From Prevotella melaninogenica (lineage in GTDB: Bacteria > Bacteroidota > Bacteroidia > Bacteroidales > Bacteroidaceae): a DNA stretch of 64,000 nucleotides. Positions 17,244 to 27,200 of the stretch are shown here, one piece after another. Location of the stretch: positions 1,178,001 through 1,242,000 of the forward strand of contig NZ_AP018050.1 of the NCBI RefSeq assembly GCF_003609775.1, given 5' to 3'. Both the position numbers and the translations under genes were made by a program. The notes under the pieces were generated by a model. It was given only the letters and a program-made list of their open reading frames with translations. It made no database searches and was not told the DNA's origin. How positions within the stretch are numbered: the stretch's first letter is position 1; the number at the start of each line of letters is the position of its first letter.

Positions 17244-17729
17244 ATGGAAATAAATATCATTGCTGCAGTAGCAGCCAATCGTGCCATTGGTTATCAGAAT
17301 GATATGGTCTATTTCATTAGAGAAGACCTTAAGCGTTTTAAGCAACTAACAACAGGACATACTGTTATCATGGGGCGTAAGACCTTCCATTCATTACCGA
17401 AAGGTGCACTGCCTAATCGTAGAAACATTGTACTCAGTAGAACGGAAACAGACTTCCCTAACTGCGATGTCTACTCTTCGCTTGAAGAAGCTCTTAAACA
17501 TATAGGGACAGAGGAAAAGGCTTTTATCATTGGTGGGGCAAGTCTTTATAAAGAGGCGCTTACTATTGCAGACCATCTCTACCTCACAGAGATAGCTGCT
17601 ACTCCTCCACAAGCAGATGTTTTCTTCCCAGAATATAATGATGGTACGTGGGTTGTAGAATCATGTGAGGAACGTCCTGCTACTGATGATAATCCTGCAT
17701 ACGCATTTGTAAACTATGTAAGGAAATAA
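17244..17729 (+). CDS. folA: dihydrofolate reductase
   Basis: A 161-residue DHFR with the N-terminal strand INIIAAVAANRAIGYQNDM, the catalytic-acid helix FIREDLKRFK, the NADPH-binding HTVIMGRKTFHSLP, the NRRNIVLSR strand, and FIIGGASLYKEAL for the second cofactor contact. The acidic active-site residue is E28 in YFIREDLKRF. It reduces dihydrofolate to tetrahydrofolate, completing the cycle used by thyA just upstream. Start at 17244 gives the normal N-terminus. Confidence 0.97.
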   Translation: MEINIIAAVAANRAIGYQNDMVYFIREDLKRFKQLTTGHTVIMGRKTFHSLPKGALPNRRNIVLSRTETDFPNCDVYSSLEEALKHIGTEEKAFIIGGASLYKEALTIADHLYLTEIAATPPQADVFFPEYNDGTWVVESCEERPATDDNPAYAFVNYVRK

Positions 17730-17820
17730 TCTTTACCCCAAACTCCTGTTCTCCAGAGAGGAGAATAACAAGAATTGAGTTATATAGTAGTATAACTAAA
17801 TATACAAGATAATTCATTTT

Positions 17821-17848
17821 AAAAGCTCCTAACTATAGGAGCTTCTTG
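17821..17848 (+). terminator. hairpin downstream of folA
   Basis: AAGCTCCTA (17823-17831) pairs perfectly with TAGGAGCTT (17836-17844) around a 4-nt loop. The following CTTGTATAAT is only weakly T-rich, so it may be a weak terminator for the thyA-folA message. Confidence 0.5.
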
Positions 17849-17898
17849 TATAATAGTATGTTTCCACTTTACTATTTGTCAGATATTTTCCACAGTTT

Positions 17899-18052
17899 CA
17901 ATTCTAATACATGCTCTTTTAGCTTTTAAAAGATGCTTAATTGGCTTTCAAAAGATGCCCTTTTGAATGCTAACTAACGCCCTTTTGAACCCTTACTAAG
18001 CACCTTTTAAAATGCAAGTTTATAACTATTTGTACTGCTGTGAGTTACAAAC
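17899..18052 (-). repeat. family A 22-nt array, copy A2 (44-nt leader + five units)
   Basis: Minus-strand leader 18052-18009 starts GTTTGTAACT. Units are at 17987-18008, 17965-17986, 17943-17964, 17921-17942 and 17899-17920. They begin AAAAGGTGCTTAGT, AAAAGGGCGTTAGT, AAAAGGGCATCTTTTG, AATTAAGCATCTTTT and AAAAGAGCATG. Each unit is closest to the unit of the same rank in copy A3 at 26330-26483, not to its neighbours, so the whole 154-bp block was copied as one piece. Confidence 0.8.
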
Positions 18053-18226
18053 GCATAAGAAAGAGGTGTTTTTTGATAAATAAACACTCACAACTTCGTT
18101 ACTTTTGTAAAGTCTTTTCGTTTGCATATAGTTGTTTAAAAGTACTTTTCTGACTCTCTACTGCTTTCTTTTAAATGGTAATATTCAATGTGTTTGGTAT
18201 TAAAGAACATGAGTACTTACCATCAA

Positions 18227-18281
18227 CACCACATGTGTTAAGCATCAGCACAATATGTGTTTGGCAAAAACACGTAAGTGA
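18227..18281. repeat. family B 22-nt palindrome array, copy B3
   Basis: CACCACATGTG, CACAATATGTG and CACGTAAGTG start at 18227, 18249 and 18271, exactly 22 nt apart. It lies 174 bp beyond copy A2, in the same relative order as A1 and B1. With A2 and the folA and tamL terminators, it accounts for the 17730-18397 gap. The rest is AT-rich with nothing else I can name. Confidence 0.72.
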
Positions 18282-18331
18282 GAATTGATGTTAGATCATA
18301 TTATAGTTATAGTCTTAGAGAATAATAAGAC

Positions 18332-18381
18332 ACAAATAAAACTATTCAGCCCCGCTAATCGAATTAACGGGGCTGAATAGT
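18332..18381 (-). terminator. rho-independent terminator of tamB-tamL
   Basis: A perfect 14-bp stem (18341-18354 with 18368-18381, core CAGCCCCG/CGGGGCTG) is followed on the minus strand by TTTTATTTG. It sits 17 bp after the tamL stop. Confidence 0.85.
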
Positions 18382-18397
18382 TGAAAATCATACAAGA

Positions 18398-20821
18398 TTA
18401 GAATGGCAAACCAATTGCCAAGTGGAAGGCTTGTGCATCCTTAAATTTAGATATGTTATAGAAGCCTGTTTTACCCGTTTCATAAGGTACGTGTAATCCA
18501 AGTCCCCAATCAAGACGAATCATAAAATAGCCAATATCGTAGCGTAGACCAACTCCCGTACCGAGTGCCATTTCATTTAATACATTCTTTATCTTGAAAT
18601 GTCCTTCTGGTCGACCATCGTCGTAGTGCATTGTCCAAACATTACCAGCATCGAGGAAAACTGCTCCGTAGAGTGAACCCATAAGGTGAGGACGATATTC
18701 AAGATTGAATTGCAGTTTAATATCACCTGTTTGCTCTACGTATGAACGTCGACGCTGCGTTGAGCGATAACGTCCTGGACCTATTTGTCGGGCATTAAAC
18801 GCACGGATACTATTAGCTCCACCCACATAGAATTGTTCAGTATAAGGTGCAAAACGACTATTACCATAAGCCCATAGCGTACCCAAATTGACGTGGGCAG
18901 CAATACCACTCTTCTCTCCTATGCTCCATACTTTTGTAAGATTGGCATCAACTTTGAAAAATTGTGCGTATGGATTTTTGAAAAGTTTCTTTTCTTTTTC
19001 ACTCCAACGTCTGCCGAACGCCGCATAGCCTGCAGATAAGATATTAGATGCTTCACTAACAGTTACCCATGCCTTAATAGGACTCTTATAATGAGCTGGA
19101 CTCATAAAGGTATATTGGAACATCATCTTTGGTATGAACTGGTCTGCCAATGATACTTCAAGATATGGAACACTATCTATCAATTCAAGATAACGGTCGG
19201 TCACGTTATGCATATACTCATAAGTCAATGTCAACGGAGAGAACGAATAACTATTACGTTCGTTTGGTTGCCATTGGTATGTTAACTCGCCAGATACAAC
19301 GTGGCGTTTGAAATACTTAGAACGATTCAATACATCTACAGAAGCTTTAAGCGTAGTTGATGGTGTCGTATAATAAGTGCGTGGACCCTTTGGAATATAA
19401 ACAAGTCCCTTCTCTGCAGCTTCAGCACTCTTTCTCTCTTCTCGTTCCCAACGCTTTCGTGGTGGTGTAATGAAAGGATTAACAAGACGTGGGAACTGTA
19501 GACTTGCTTCAGCACCATACTCGTAGTTATTCAATCCAAGTCGATCATTACCATTATCATCAGTACTTGCAGACCATTCGTAAGAGCCATGTACGCGCAA
19601 GTTAAGTTTCTCACCGCCACGAAATGCATTACGCTTCGTTAGACCAATGATGCCTTCTGGACCATATCTTCCACTGGTCTTTCCCTTACCATAAGCCTCA
19701 ATATAAAAATCATAAGGCTTATCAAAGACACAATTAATTGTCATGTCCAAGACATTACACGTATCGGTAGTGTCACGAGGAGTGAATGTGAAGTTTGTAG
19801 CAGCGAATAGTCCACTACTGTTCAATTGCTGCTGGCTCTTTTCAAACAATTCATTATTGTAAACAGTACCAGGCCATATCTTCAAGTCATTAGCTATTGC
19901 ACGTAGACGAAGCGGCATGTGCGAACCATTATAATTTACAATAACATCACGAAAACGCCGTTGCTGAGTAAGAGAATCAATAAACTGACGCTGTAAATTG
20001 ATATTAATTGTTCCAATAGTCCACTTCCTCAAAGCTTTTTCACTTACTGAATCAGCCATTTGCAAACGAATAGATGCTAAACCATAAGCCTTCGTTGTAT
20101 CAGCAAGATAGCTTGCATCGTTATTCTGATAATAATAGTAACCATTATTACGGAAAAGCTCTGTTATTCGCTTACGTTCTTGCTCAAGTGTTGCTACATC
20201 AAAAGCATCACCCTTGCGAATAATAGCTTTATCCAGATTCTTTCGTATCAAACTATCTGCTGAAGGCGGAAAGTTAGTATATTGTACGCTATCAAGCAGC
20301 CATAAACGTCCCATATCAACAGCATACTGTAAGCGCATCTTCTTTGGATTACTCTGTGCAAGCTTCTCGTAGCTTATCTTTCCATTGAAATAACCGCGCT
20401 TACGTAAGAGATTCTCACCCACCGTTACACGTAAGTCTGGTGTTGTTGAACTCATCAATACTGGTGAAGAACCAAACGCGCGTACTAACCAACGACTGAA
20501 TGCTGTTGTGTCTTGTGAAAAAGCATTCCATATCCATAAACCGACAGGGAAAGGAGAACGTACACTGGGACTACCCAACCAAGCAGCGTTAGGCTTAGTT
20601 GCAAGTACTAAGTCTAATTCTTCTTTCACATCATTAAAATGCTGATTTGATTGGTAATTACTGTATTTTGTTGATTCCATACCTGTATATAAGTATTCAC
20701 CATCAGGGATGGCTGAAGTCGTACTACAGGCTGCAAGCATGAATAAGAATGCCATAAAAACGAATAGTTTTATGACTCTTTTTTTACTTACTGAACTTAT
20801 ATGATTATTATTTCTTTTCAT
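18398..20821 (-). CDS. tamL: TamL, lipoprotein BamA/TamA-family outer-membrane protein
   Basis: An 807-residue Omp85-family protein. It starts with a lipoprotein signal ending LAAC (Cys at about 32), then POTRA-like repeats (about 70-430, NLLRKRGYFNGKISYE, LFRNNGYYYYQ), and a C-terminal 16-strand-type barrel. The barrel has the surface-antigen signatures FYVGGANSIRAFNARQIGPG and AVFLDAGNVW and ends in a terminal aromatic-type strand, HLAIGLPF. Lipidated TamA relatives are the Bacteroidetes form, TamL. With TamB encoded just upstream (14-bp overlap, 20808-20821) it forms the translocation and assembly module, which helps insert outer-membrane proteins and moves phospholipids. The gene pair ends in a strong terminator. 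Confidence 0.9.
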   Translation of the reverse strand: MKRNNNHISSVSKKRVIKLFVFMAFLFMLAACSTTSAIPDGEYLYTGMESTKYSNYQSNQHFNDVKEELDLVLATKPNAAWLGSPSVRSPFPVGLWIWNAFSQDTTAFSRWLVRAFGSSPVLMSSTTPDLRVTVGENLLRKRGYFNGKISYEKLAQSNPKKMRLQYAVDMGRLWLLDSVQYTNFPPSADSLIRKNLDKAIIRKGDAFDVATLEQERKRITELFRNNGYYYYQNNDASYLADTTKAYGLASIRLQMADSVSEKALRKWTIGTININLQRQFIDSLTQQRRFRDVIVNYNGSHMPLRLRAIANDLKIWPGTVYNNELFEKSQQQLNSSGLFAATNFTFTPRDTTDTCNVLDMTINCVFDKPYDFYIEAYGKGKTSGRYGPEGIIGLTKRNAFRGGEKLNLRVHGSYEWSASTDDNGNDRLGLNNYEYGAEASLQFPRLVNPFITPPRKRWEREERKSAEAAEKGLVYIPKGPRTYYTTPSTTLKASVDVLNRSKYFKRHVVSGELTYQWQPNERNSYSFSPLTLTYEYMHNVTDRYLELIDSVPYLEVSLADQFIPKMMFQYTFMSPAHYKSPIKAWVTVSEASNILSAGYAAFGRRWSEKEKKLFKNPYAQFFKVDANLTKVWSIGEKSGIAAHVNLGTLWAYGNSRFAPYTEQFYVGGANSIRAFNARQIGPGRYRSTQRRRSYVEQTGDIKLQFNLEYRPHLMGSLYGAVFLDAGNVWTMHYDDGRPEGHFKIKNVLNEMALGTGVGLRYDIGYFMIRLDWGLGLHVPYETGKTGFYNISKFKDAQAFHLAIGLPF

Positions 20822-23800
20822 TTACAAAGTTGATTAATGTGTCGCGTTTAGGCTTCTCTGTCTGTGGCTTTACCACAGAATTATCCTCTTTGAATCGGAA
20901 AATATCCTTGAAATGGCGTAACTTACGGCGCCACATGAAGCCAGCTCCAAACTCACTCAAGTTACCTTCCAACCAATCGTATGCCTCACGCTCATAATAG
21001 AGTTTCAAATACTTTGTTTCTTTCTGATTAAGACGATACTCAAGTGAGAAATTATCGAAGTAAGCACCATTATCTTCAGAGAACTGTGAGCCTGTAGATA
21101 CTCGTCCACCCATGATAATACGTAGGCGATTATTCCACAAACGTTTTGAGAACTTGAAGGTATAGTCTGTGTGTAAGTTACCATTCACATCGGCAGCACT
21201 TTCCATGTTGGCTGTTAAGTCGAGCCCCATTGAGTTGAGTGCCTTACCCGTAATAGAGTTAACCTGTGTCTGTAGGAAGCCTGCTAATGCACCACTCATA
21301 GCTGTATTGGCGCTTGCTGAGTTATCGCCATCAAAGTACATACCCGATGCCAACATCGTAACTGCAAGTTTTGAACGTTCCTCAACACTCTTGATATTAA
21401 GAATATTCTGCATCTCTTGATCATCTGGAGCGGTGATGATAAACTCAACTCCAGGTTTAGGGAATTGCTTGCTAAGACTTACACCACATTCAAAATCAAC
21501 GATTCTACTTTCCCCAGAACCACTGGATACACTTGTTCTTACTTCTTCTGTTGCAGTAATTTTCAGTGTAGGCTTCATTGGATCACCTGTAAACTCAAGA
21601 TAACTTCCGTCTTTAATATTGAAAGTGCGGAGTGGAATAACTGGCAAAGAGTATTTCATCTTACCATCACTCAACGTATATCTACCACGAACCTGCACTC
21701 CATTTGTTGGGTCATAGTTAAGAAGTAGATTGCCACCACCAACGAAGTCGACATAATTAGACTGGTCAGCATTCAACGCACAGAAGACATGTGCTTGCTC
21801 ATCAATATCTACACTAAGAGCCATTGTAAAGCCCATAATATCTGGACGTTTAATAACATCAATTGTAGAATCATTGAAGTTAGTAAACTGAACAAGGTCT
21901 TTTAATTCATCATCCGTAGTAAGTGTACCATCACGTACCACGTATGTAACATCTGTACTACCTAAAACGTCAAGTTTACCAGTTAACTGTAAATTGCTTA
22001 AAAGTCCATTTATTCGTCCTGAAAAGTCAACAAAAGCCTTTCCATAAACTTCTGAACGAGGATTTTTCTTCGCATCAATAATTTGGAAGTTCTTAGCTCT
22101 CATTTGCGCATCAAGCTTCATCTTGTCCAGATCTGAGAAGTCTAAGTATCCTGATATGTCAAGTGGTGAACCATTACTTGCAAATAGCTCAAAGTTCTCA
22201 AACTGAATATGGCTATTGCGTATTTGAACAGGATCATCAGCGAAGCGCATCTTTATACCGTATGGAACACTCACCAAGTAAGACGAATCAAGATAAACTT
22301 CACCATTGATATCCAACTTCTTCAGCGGACCTTTTACCGTTAACGTACCTTCTCCTACTCCATCGAGTCCTACAATTTGGTCAGGAACAAAGCCATTGAC
22401 GTAATTCAGTGGGAAACGATTCATCTCTAAAGTAGCATCAAGTTCTCCAGCCCCTTCACTGTTATAGGTTCCTGAAAGTACACCGACTTCCTTTCCGTTT
22501 TGTGTTATGATACCATCCACATAGTGAGAACCGTCCCCCTTAGGCATATAAACAAACTGTGTACCCACATCACCCATTGGACTATTCTCATAAACAAGCT
22601 TCTTAATAGTCATATCACTTGATATGGTGAGTTCTTTATCAGTCTGAACAAGGTGGTAGTCACCATCCAACATACCTGACAACTTCGGTGCAAATGGTAA
22701 GACTTTAAGCAAATTACCCAACTCAAAATGGTTCATTGATAGTGTTACATTCTGCAAAGATGTTGAATCAGTGTCTACTGTTGAAACGAGCATACCTGTT
22801 CCATCAGCAGCCTCCAAGCGAAGATTAGCAGATAGACGACGGTCATGACCAATATAGATATAATTGGAGTCGTTAACTGTAAATGACTTATAACCTAAGA
22901 TTGACTGAGGAGAAATGATTGAAAGTTGTATTCCCCTACCCTTCATAGCTGCCTGCATAGCCAAATCAAAGCCAGTCTTTCCCTTATTATCAAGGATAGT
23001 TGCATGTGTCTGCAAGCCATGTTCATAGAGTGCACCTTGCAAGTATCCATGATAAGGATAGGCGTTCTTAGGATTATTTCTTACAGATAGTGTATAGTTC
23101 AACTGGCCATCAATACTGGTAAGGTCAGCTCTGATACTATCTAAATGAATATCATTATATACCAAAGAGTCAATATTTATCCGTCCATCAAGTCCCTTTG
23201 TAGGAGATGATGTTAGATTTATATCAGCCTGACTAAAGGCATAACCATCTTGTGCTAACAAGTTAGAGAATAAGTTGTCACGTCCACTTCGAAGAGTAAA
23301 ATGTCCCATAGGCAACTGACGAAGTATTGCAGCCTGATCAATACGTCGATTAGTCAATTGCTCACGAACAGCCTTATAAATTCTCTTTCCACTTTCTGTC
23401 AATTGATTAACACTACTGTTAAACGCTGTATTGAGACGGAAATCTCCACCATTCAAAACAGCATGAACAGTATCACGACGACTCATAAGATCGATGTTTA
23501 CATCTCCGGGAGCGTAGGTGCGGTCTTTATCGGTAACACGAAGGTCTCCTATCAAACCACGAACATTCATGTCGTCTTTACCAGACATAGCAAACGAGGT
23601 ATTAGCTGAGAAGCTACTTGACATAGCCTTGTCAACAACTCCCAACTGATAAAGGTCTACACGTGGGAATACTCCATTTATTGAGCCTTCAATTTGTTCA
23701 CCACGCATGGTTGCATCAAGGTTAAAATTACCTTCTGCTAATGGTACACGCTCTCCCTTACGCTGTTCACTTAGTAATAGATTTCCTACATTTCCGCTTA

Positions 23801-25964
23801 CAGCATAGTACTTCTTCATATCAGAGCGGAGCGTAATATCAGCATCTGCAGAGGTTATATAATGCTTATCTATAAATCCAAATGCATGTAAATTAGCTTC
23901 AGATAGATTTCCTTTTACGTGAGTTTCAAGACTATTAGCGCCTACATCAGCCCGCACATTAAAGTTTCCAGCTGCAAGAAGTTGACTCTTCTTTCCTCCC
24001 TCTTTCAAAAGACGGAACGAACGAAGTGGACCACTAACATGATGATTGTCCTTCATATCCGAACGTACATCAACATCAGCCCATGTAGAGACAACATATC
24101 TCTGATCCATAACTCCCATAGCATGTAAGTCAACACGACGTAGCCAACCACGAAGATGACCATCTACAAGTTTAGCGTTTACTCTGCCTTTATAGGTGAA
24201 GTCGCCACCTAACATACGATTTGTACTCTTCACGTGAGCAGACAGTTGCTCTCCTTGCTTTGATATATCACCATTCAAGCCATCCAATACATAGTTGCCA
24301 TATTTGAAACTACGAATACTAAGACTTAGATTTGTTGATGATTTCGGACTTAAGATATCAGTTCCACGACCTTGTGTCTTTATACTTCCCGAGAAGGCTG
24401 ACAATCCCATATTAGGTAAGAAACGCTGAACTGGAAAAGCAGTAGCATCTGCTATAAGACGATAAAGTTCTGTAGCAGTATTGTAAGCACCATTCAAACG
24501 AATTCGACCACCACCTTGTGTCAACTGTATATTACCCGTATAAAGCGTTTTACGTACATGAATATCTCCGTTTATACCTACTCCACGTGGGAATGATATT
24601 GTCTTACGCACATCGTGTGGCAGTAGCTTGGATACAAAACTAAGATTATTGGCTATTCCTTTTAGTTTTAAGTCACTACGAAGATGACCAGCACCAGACA
24701 TCATGTCAGCAATCCAACCTGTTCCTGTAAGGTCAAAGTAACCCGGCATAGCCAAACGCAGCTGTTTGAATGCAGCTGAACGAAGATTTCCTTCCAGTTG
24801 TCCTTTTACGATAATTCGTTGATTAGGAATAGCTTGATAGATATTTTTTGGAACAGAAGTTAAGAATGGACGTAAGTCTTCCAGTCGTAAAAATCCATCT
24901 AATTGAGTAGATATCTGTCCAGGATTCTTATCTGCAAAAGCATTCATATCCATCATAAAACGTCCTGAAAGCTCAGTATTAGGTAGTCGGAAATACATAT
25001 CAGGAAGATTGATACTTGTAGAATCCATAGAGAATGGTCCACGGAAATCCTTTACTATCAGTCCACTTTTTTCATTCATATTGGCAGTACGAACACGCAA
25101 ACGAATTTTAGGAGCAGCATATAGGAATGAATCTATACCCAAATTAATATCCTGCATGTTTATATGCGCTGCATCAAAGCCTGAACTTGCATGTCGCACA
25201 TAATTTTGGTCATAACTAAATTCACCGCCTTGCCAGTCTACGTTGGCAACCTTGTATATGTTATCATGTAGCAAAAGTTCAGTTCCCGTAGCCATTGCTC
25301 TCTTGAAGTTAGCACGAACGCTCATTGTATCTCCAGGCATGTGAAGACGAAAATCTGTTTTTGTAAGATTAAGTTTATCGATATTGATACGCCAAAGTGG
25401 TTTCTGTTTATTAGGATCATCGGGTACGGTATCGCCCAATGCAATATCTATCCATCCGCCTTCAATATCTGCTTTGTTTACACGAATAGAATCGCCAACA
25501 AGATTAACCGCATGGCTAACAATATGCAAACGTTGCAAATCACCACGAACACGAAGGTCACCGATAAAGTTAACCGTATTTGCTTTTAGTTTTGTAAATG
25601 TCAGCTCATTTACTTCTACCCTACTTTTAAGCAATGGCAATAAGTCTACATTTGCCACTAAACGATGTACGTCTGCCACCGTATCTTTCTTATTAGGAAT
25701 AGAATCATTCGGACGAAGCATCTTCAGACCATCCAACTGAAGATCTAATGGAAAAGAAAGATTGACCCGTTCGATACTTACTTCCATTCCTGTTTTATCA
25801 GAAACATAGGCAGCCACACGTTTTACAGCCCAATTTTGAACGGGTGGACAATATAGTAAAGCAACAAGGATAAGAAACAGAATGACTGGTGTTGCAACAA
25901 TAGCAATCAGCCATTTCAAGCTCCTTTTCATGTTCATTATGTTAGTCATTGACAGCTTTCTCAA
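20808..25964 (-). CDS. tamB: TamB-like translocation/assembly protein (DUF490)
   Basis: A 1718-residue protein with one N-terminal membrane anchor (LKWLIAIVATPVILFLILV) and an AsmA-like start (VKRVAAYVSDKTGMEVSIERV). A very long repetitive beta-taco region follows, and the conserved DUF490 C-terminus from about 1290 to 1650 has GEVYLDSSYLVSVPYGIKM, LTGKLDVLGSTDVTYVVRDG and VQVRGRYTLSDGKMKYSLP. It spans the periplasm from the inner membrane to TamL. Several ATGs open the frame (residues 1, 6, 10 and 12); residue 12 (25931) just before KRSLKW is also a reasonable start. A TTACTTTG box on the minus strand at 26020-26027 could be the promoter, though its second base departs from the consensus. 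Confidence 0.93.
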   Translation of the reverse strand: MRKLSMTNIMNMKRSLKWLIAIVATPVILFLILVALLYCPPVQNWAVKRVAAYVSDKTGMEVSIERVNLSFPLDLQLDGLKMLRPNDSIPNKKDTVADVHRLVANVDLLPLLKSRVEVNELTFTKLKANTVNFIGDLRVRGDLQRLHIVSHAVNLVGDSIRVNKADIEGGWIDIALGDTVPDDPNKQKPLWRINIDKLNLTKTDFRLHMPGDTMSVRANFKRAMATGTELLLHDNIYKVANVDWQGGEFSYDQNYVRHASSGFDAAHINMQDINLGIDSFLYAAPKIRLRVRTANMNEKSGLIVKDFRGPFSMDSTSINLPDMYFRLPNTELSGRFMMDMNAFADKNPGQISTQLDGFLRLEDLRPFLTSVPKNIYQAIPNQRIIVKGQLEGNLRSAAFKQLRLAMPGYFDLTGTGWIADMMSGAGHLRSDLKLKGIANNLSFVSKLLPHDVRKTISFPRGVGINGDIHVRKTLYTGNIQLTQGGGRIRLNGAYNTATELYRLIADATAFPVQRFLPNMGLSAFSGSIKTQGRGTDILSPKSSTNLSLSIRSFKYGNYVLDGLNGDISKQGEQLSAHVKSTNRMLGGDFTYKGRVNAKLVDGHLRGWLRRVDLHAMGVMDQRYVVSTWADVDVRSDMKDNHHVSGPLRSFRLLKEGGKKSQLLAAGNFNVRADVGANSLETHVKGNLSEANLHAFGFIDKHYITSADADITLRSDMKKYYAVSGNVGNLLLSEQRKGERVPLAEGNFNLDATMRGEQIEGSINGVFPRVDLYQLGVVDKAMSSSFSANTSFAMSGKDDMNVRGLIGDLRVTDKDRTYAPGDVNIDLMSRRDTVHAVLNGGDFRLNTAFNSSVNQLTESGKRIYKAVREQLTNRRIDQAAILRQLPMGHFTLRSGRDNLFSNLLAQDGYAFSQADINLTSSPTKGLDGRINIDSLVYNDIHLDSIRADLTSIDGQLNYTLSVRNNPKNAYPYHGYLQGALYEHGLQTHATILDNKGKTGFDLAMQAAMKGRGIQLSIISPQSILGYKSFTVNDSNYIYIGHDRRLSANLRLEAADGTGMLVSTVDTDSTSLQNVTLSMNHFELGNLLKVLPFAPKLSGMLDGDYHLVQTDKELTISSDMTIKKLVYENSPMGDVGTQFVYMPKGDGSHYVDGIITQNGKEVGVLSGTYNSEGAGELDATLEMNRFPLNYVNGFVPDQIVGLDGVGEGTLTVKGPLKKLDINGEVYLDSSYLVSVPYGIKMRFADDPVQIRNSHIQFENFELFASNGSPLDISGYLDFSDLDKMKLDAQMRAKNFQIIDAKKNPRSEVYGKAFVDFSGRINGLLSNLQLTGKLDVLGSTDVTYVVRDGTLTTDDELKDLVQFTNFNDSTIDVIKRPDIMGFTMALSVDIDEQAHVFCALNADQSNYVDFVGGGNLLLNYDPTNGVQVRGRYTLSDGKMKYSLPVIPLRTFNIKDGSYLEFTGDPMKPTLKITATEEVRTSVSSGSGESRIVDFECGVSLSKQFPKPGVEFIITAPDDQEMQNILNIKSVEERSKLAVTMLASGMYFDGDNSASANTAMSGALAGFLQTQVNSITGKALNSMGLDLTANMESAADVNGNLHTDYTFKFSKRLWNNRLRIIMGGRVSTGSQFSEDNGAYFDNFSLEYRLNQKETKYLKLYYEREAYDWLEGNLSEFGAGFMWRRKLRHFKDIFRFKEDNSVVKPQTEKPKRDTLINFVNEKK

Positions 25965-26329
25965 AATATATCCTTACCTGGGTAGGATTAATACGTTAGT
26001 AAACTTAAATAATTAACTGCAAAGTAACACAAAAAAAATGGAATAGAAGAGTTTAGTAAGGTAAAAAAGCAAAAAGAGAATGGGATAAAATAAGGTTCTC
26101 CTGTTTATTGTCTAATCGCCTTTCGTATCGCTTTAATAGAAAAACGGAAATTAGATATAAAACCAACACATAGCCAATATTGTTAACTAATTATTTTCCC
26201 TATATCTTCCTATACTAAAAATCGATTCATTATTATACCCCAAAAGTACAGATGAAGGGATGATATAATATTTACAAAATGCTATGATAAACACATATAA
26301 ATAATGATAAAAATACTGCTAAAAAGAAA
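25965..26329. other. AT-rich intergenic DNA upstream of tamB
   Basis: Holds the possible tamB promoter at 26020-26027 (minus strand). No open frame, RNA fold or repeat that I can support. The region leads straight into family A copy A3. Confidence 0.45.
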
Positions 26330-26483
26330 GTCTGCAACCAACAGTAAATCAACTGGTTATCAATATGTATTTTAAAAGGTGCTTAGTTAGACTTCAAAAG
26401 GGCGTTAGTAACATGCTTAAAGGGCATCTTTTGCAAGTCAATTGGGCGTCTTTAAGAAGCTAAAAGAGCGTATGTTATTTTTG
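26330..26483 (+). repeat. family A 22-nt array, copy A3 (44-nt leader + five units)
   Basis: Leader 26330-26373 starts GTCTGCAACC. Units are at 26374, 26396, 26418, 26440 and 26462, each exactly 22 nt, beginning AAAAGGTGCTTAGT, AAAAGGGCGTTAGT, TAAAGGGCATCTTTTG, AATTGGGCGTCTTT and AAAAGAGCGTATG. It is on the opposite strand to A1 and A2 and has no family B array near it. It lies between tamB and the YigZ-family gene: it is behind the YigZ stop and upstream of tamB. Confidence 0.8.
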
Positions 26484-26586
26484 AAGAGTACGAAAATAGT
26501 TTACAATAACAATAAGTGATTGACTTTTTAAGCCTTAGGCTAATTAGACTAATAAGGCTAATTTGCCGAATATCCCAAAGAGGTAC

Positions 26587-27180
26587 TTACTCAAAAGATA
26601 ACTTCTTCAGTCGAGTACGCAGTTCTTCTGCCTGCCCTTTTCTGATAAAAAGGACAACCTCGCAGGTATTGTCAAATACTTGATTAACAATGCGAGGATT
26701 CATTTCTTTAATAATTCGCATAACATCGTTCATCATCGGATAAGTAAATGTATATTTTACTTCCTCCTCTATGAATTTTTCTTCAATCTCGCTATTTGCT
26801 AAAGCATCTGCAGCAGCTTCACGATAAGCCACAATCAAGCCACCAGTACCAAGATTGATACCTCCATAATAACGAATAACACAAATAAGTGTATTTGTTA
26901 ATCCATAACTGTCAATTTGTCCAAGTATAGGCTTACCTGCTGTAGAAGATGGTTCTCCATCATCATTTGTACGAAATTCTGTTCCATCAAAGCCTACTCT
27001 ATAGGCATAACAACAATGACGTGCATCATAATACTTCTTTCGATATTCTTTTACAATCTCTAATGCTTCTTCAACAGAGTCAACATGATGCGCAAAAGCG
27101 AGGAACTTACTCCGCTTTTCAGAGTAATATCCCTCGCTAATCGCTTTCTCTTTTATTGTCTTATATTTATCGCTATCCAT
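26587..27180 (-). CDS. YigZ/IMPACT-family protein
   Basis: A 197-residue protein with the IMPACT N-domain signature RSKFLAFAHHVDS, then DARHCCYAYRVG, NDDGEPSSTAGKPILGQI and VIRYYGGINLGTGGLIVAY, followed by the smaller C-terminal DUF1949-type domain (TFTYPMMNDVMRIIKE). The family has no settled enzymatic role in bacteria. It is the last gene of the serC-serA-DUF1015 unit, 20 bp behind DUF1015, but no known link to serine is implied. Confidence 0.92.
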   Translation of the reverse strand: MDSDKYKTIKEKAISEGYYSEKRSKFLAFAHHVDSVEEALEIVKEYRKKYYDARHCCYAYRVGFDGTEFRTNDDGEPSSTAGKPILGQIDSYGLTNTLICVIRYYGGINLGTGGLIVAYREAAADALANSEIEEKFIEEEVKYTFTYPMMNDVMRIIKEMNPRIVNQVFDNTCEVVLFIRKGQAEELRTRLKKLSFE

Positions 27181-27200
27181 TCAATAGTTTTAATCTTGTA

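Noticed and set aside
17899..18281. CRISPR-like array
   Set aside because: Units vary along their whole length, no identical repeats are separated by unique spacers, the period is only 22 nt and no cas gene lies nearby.
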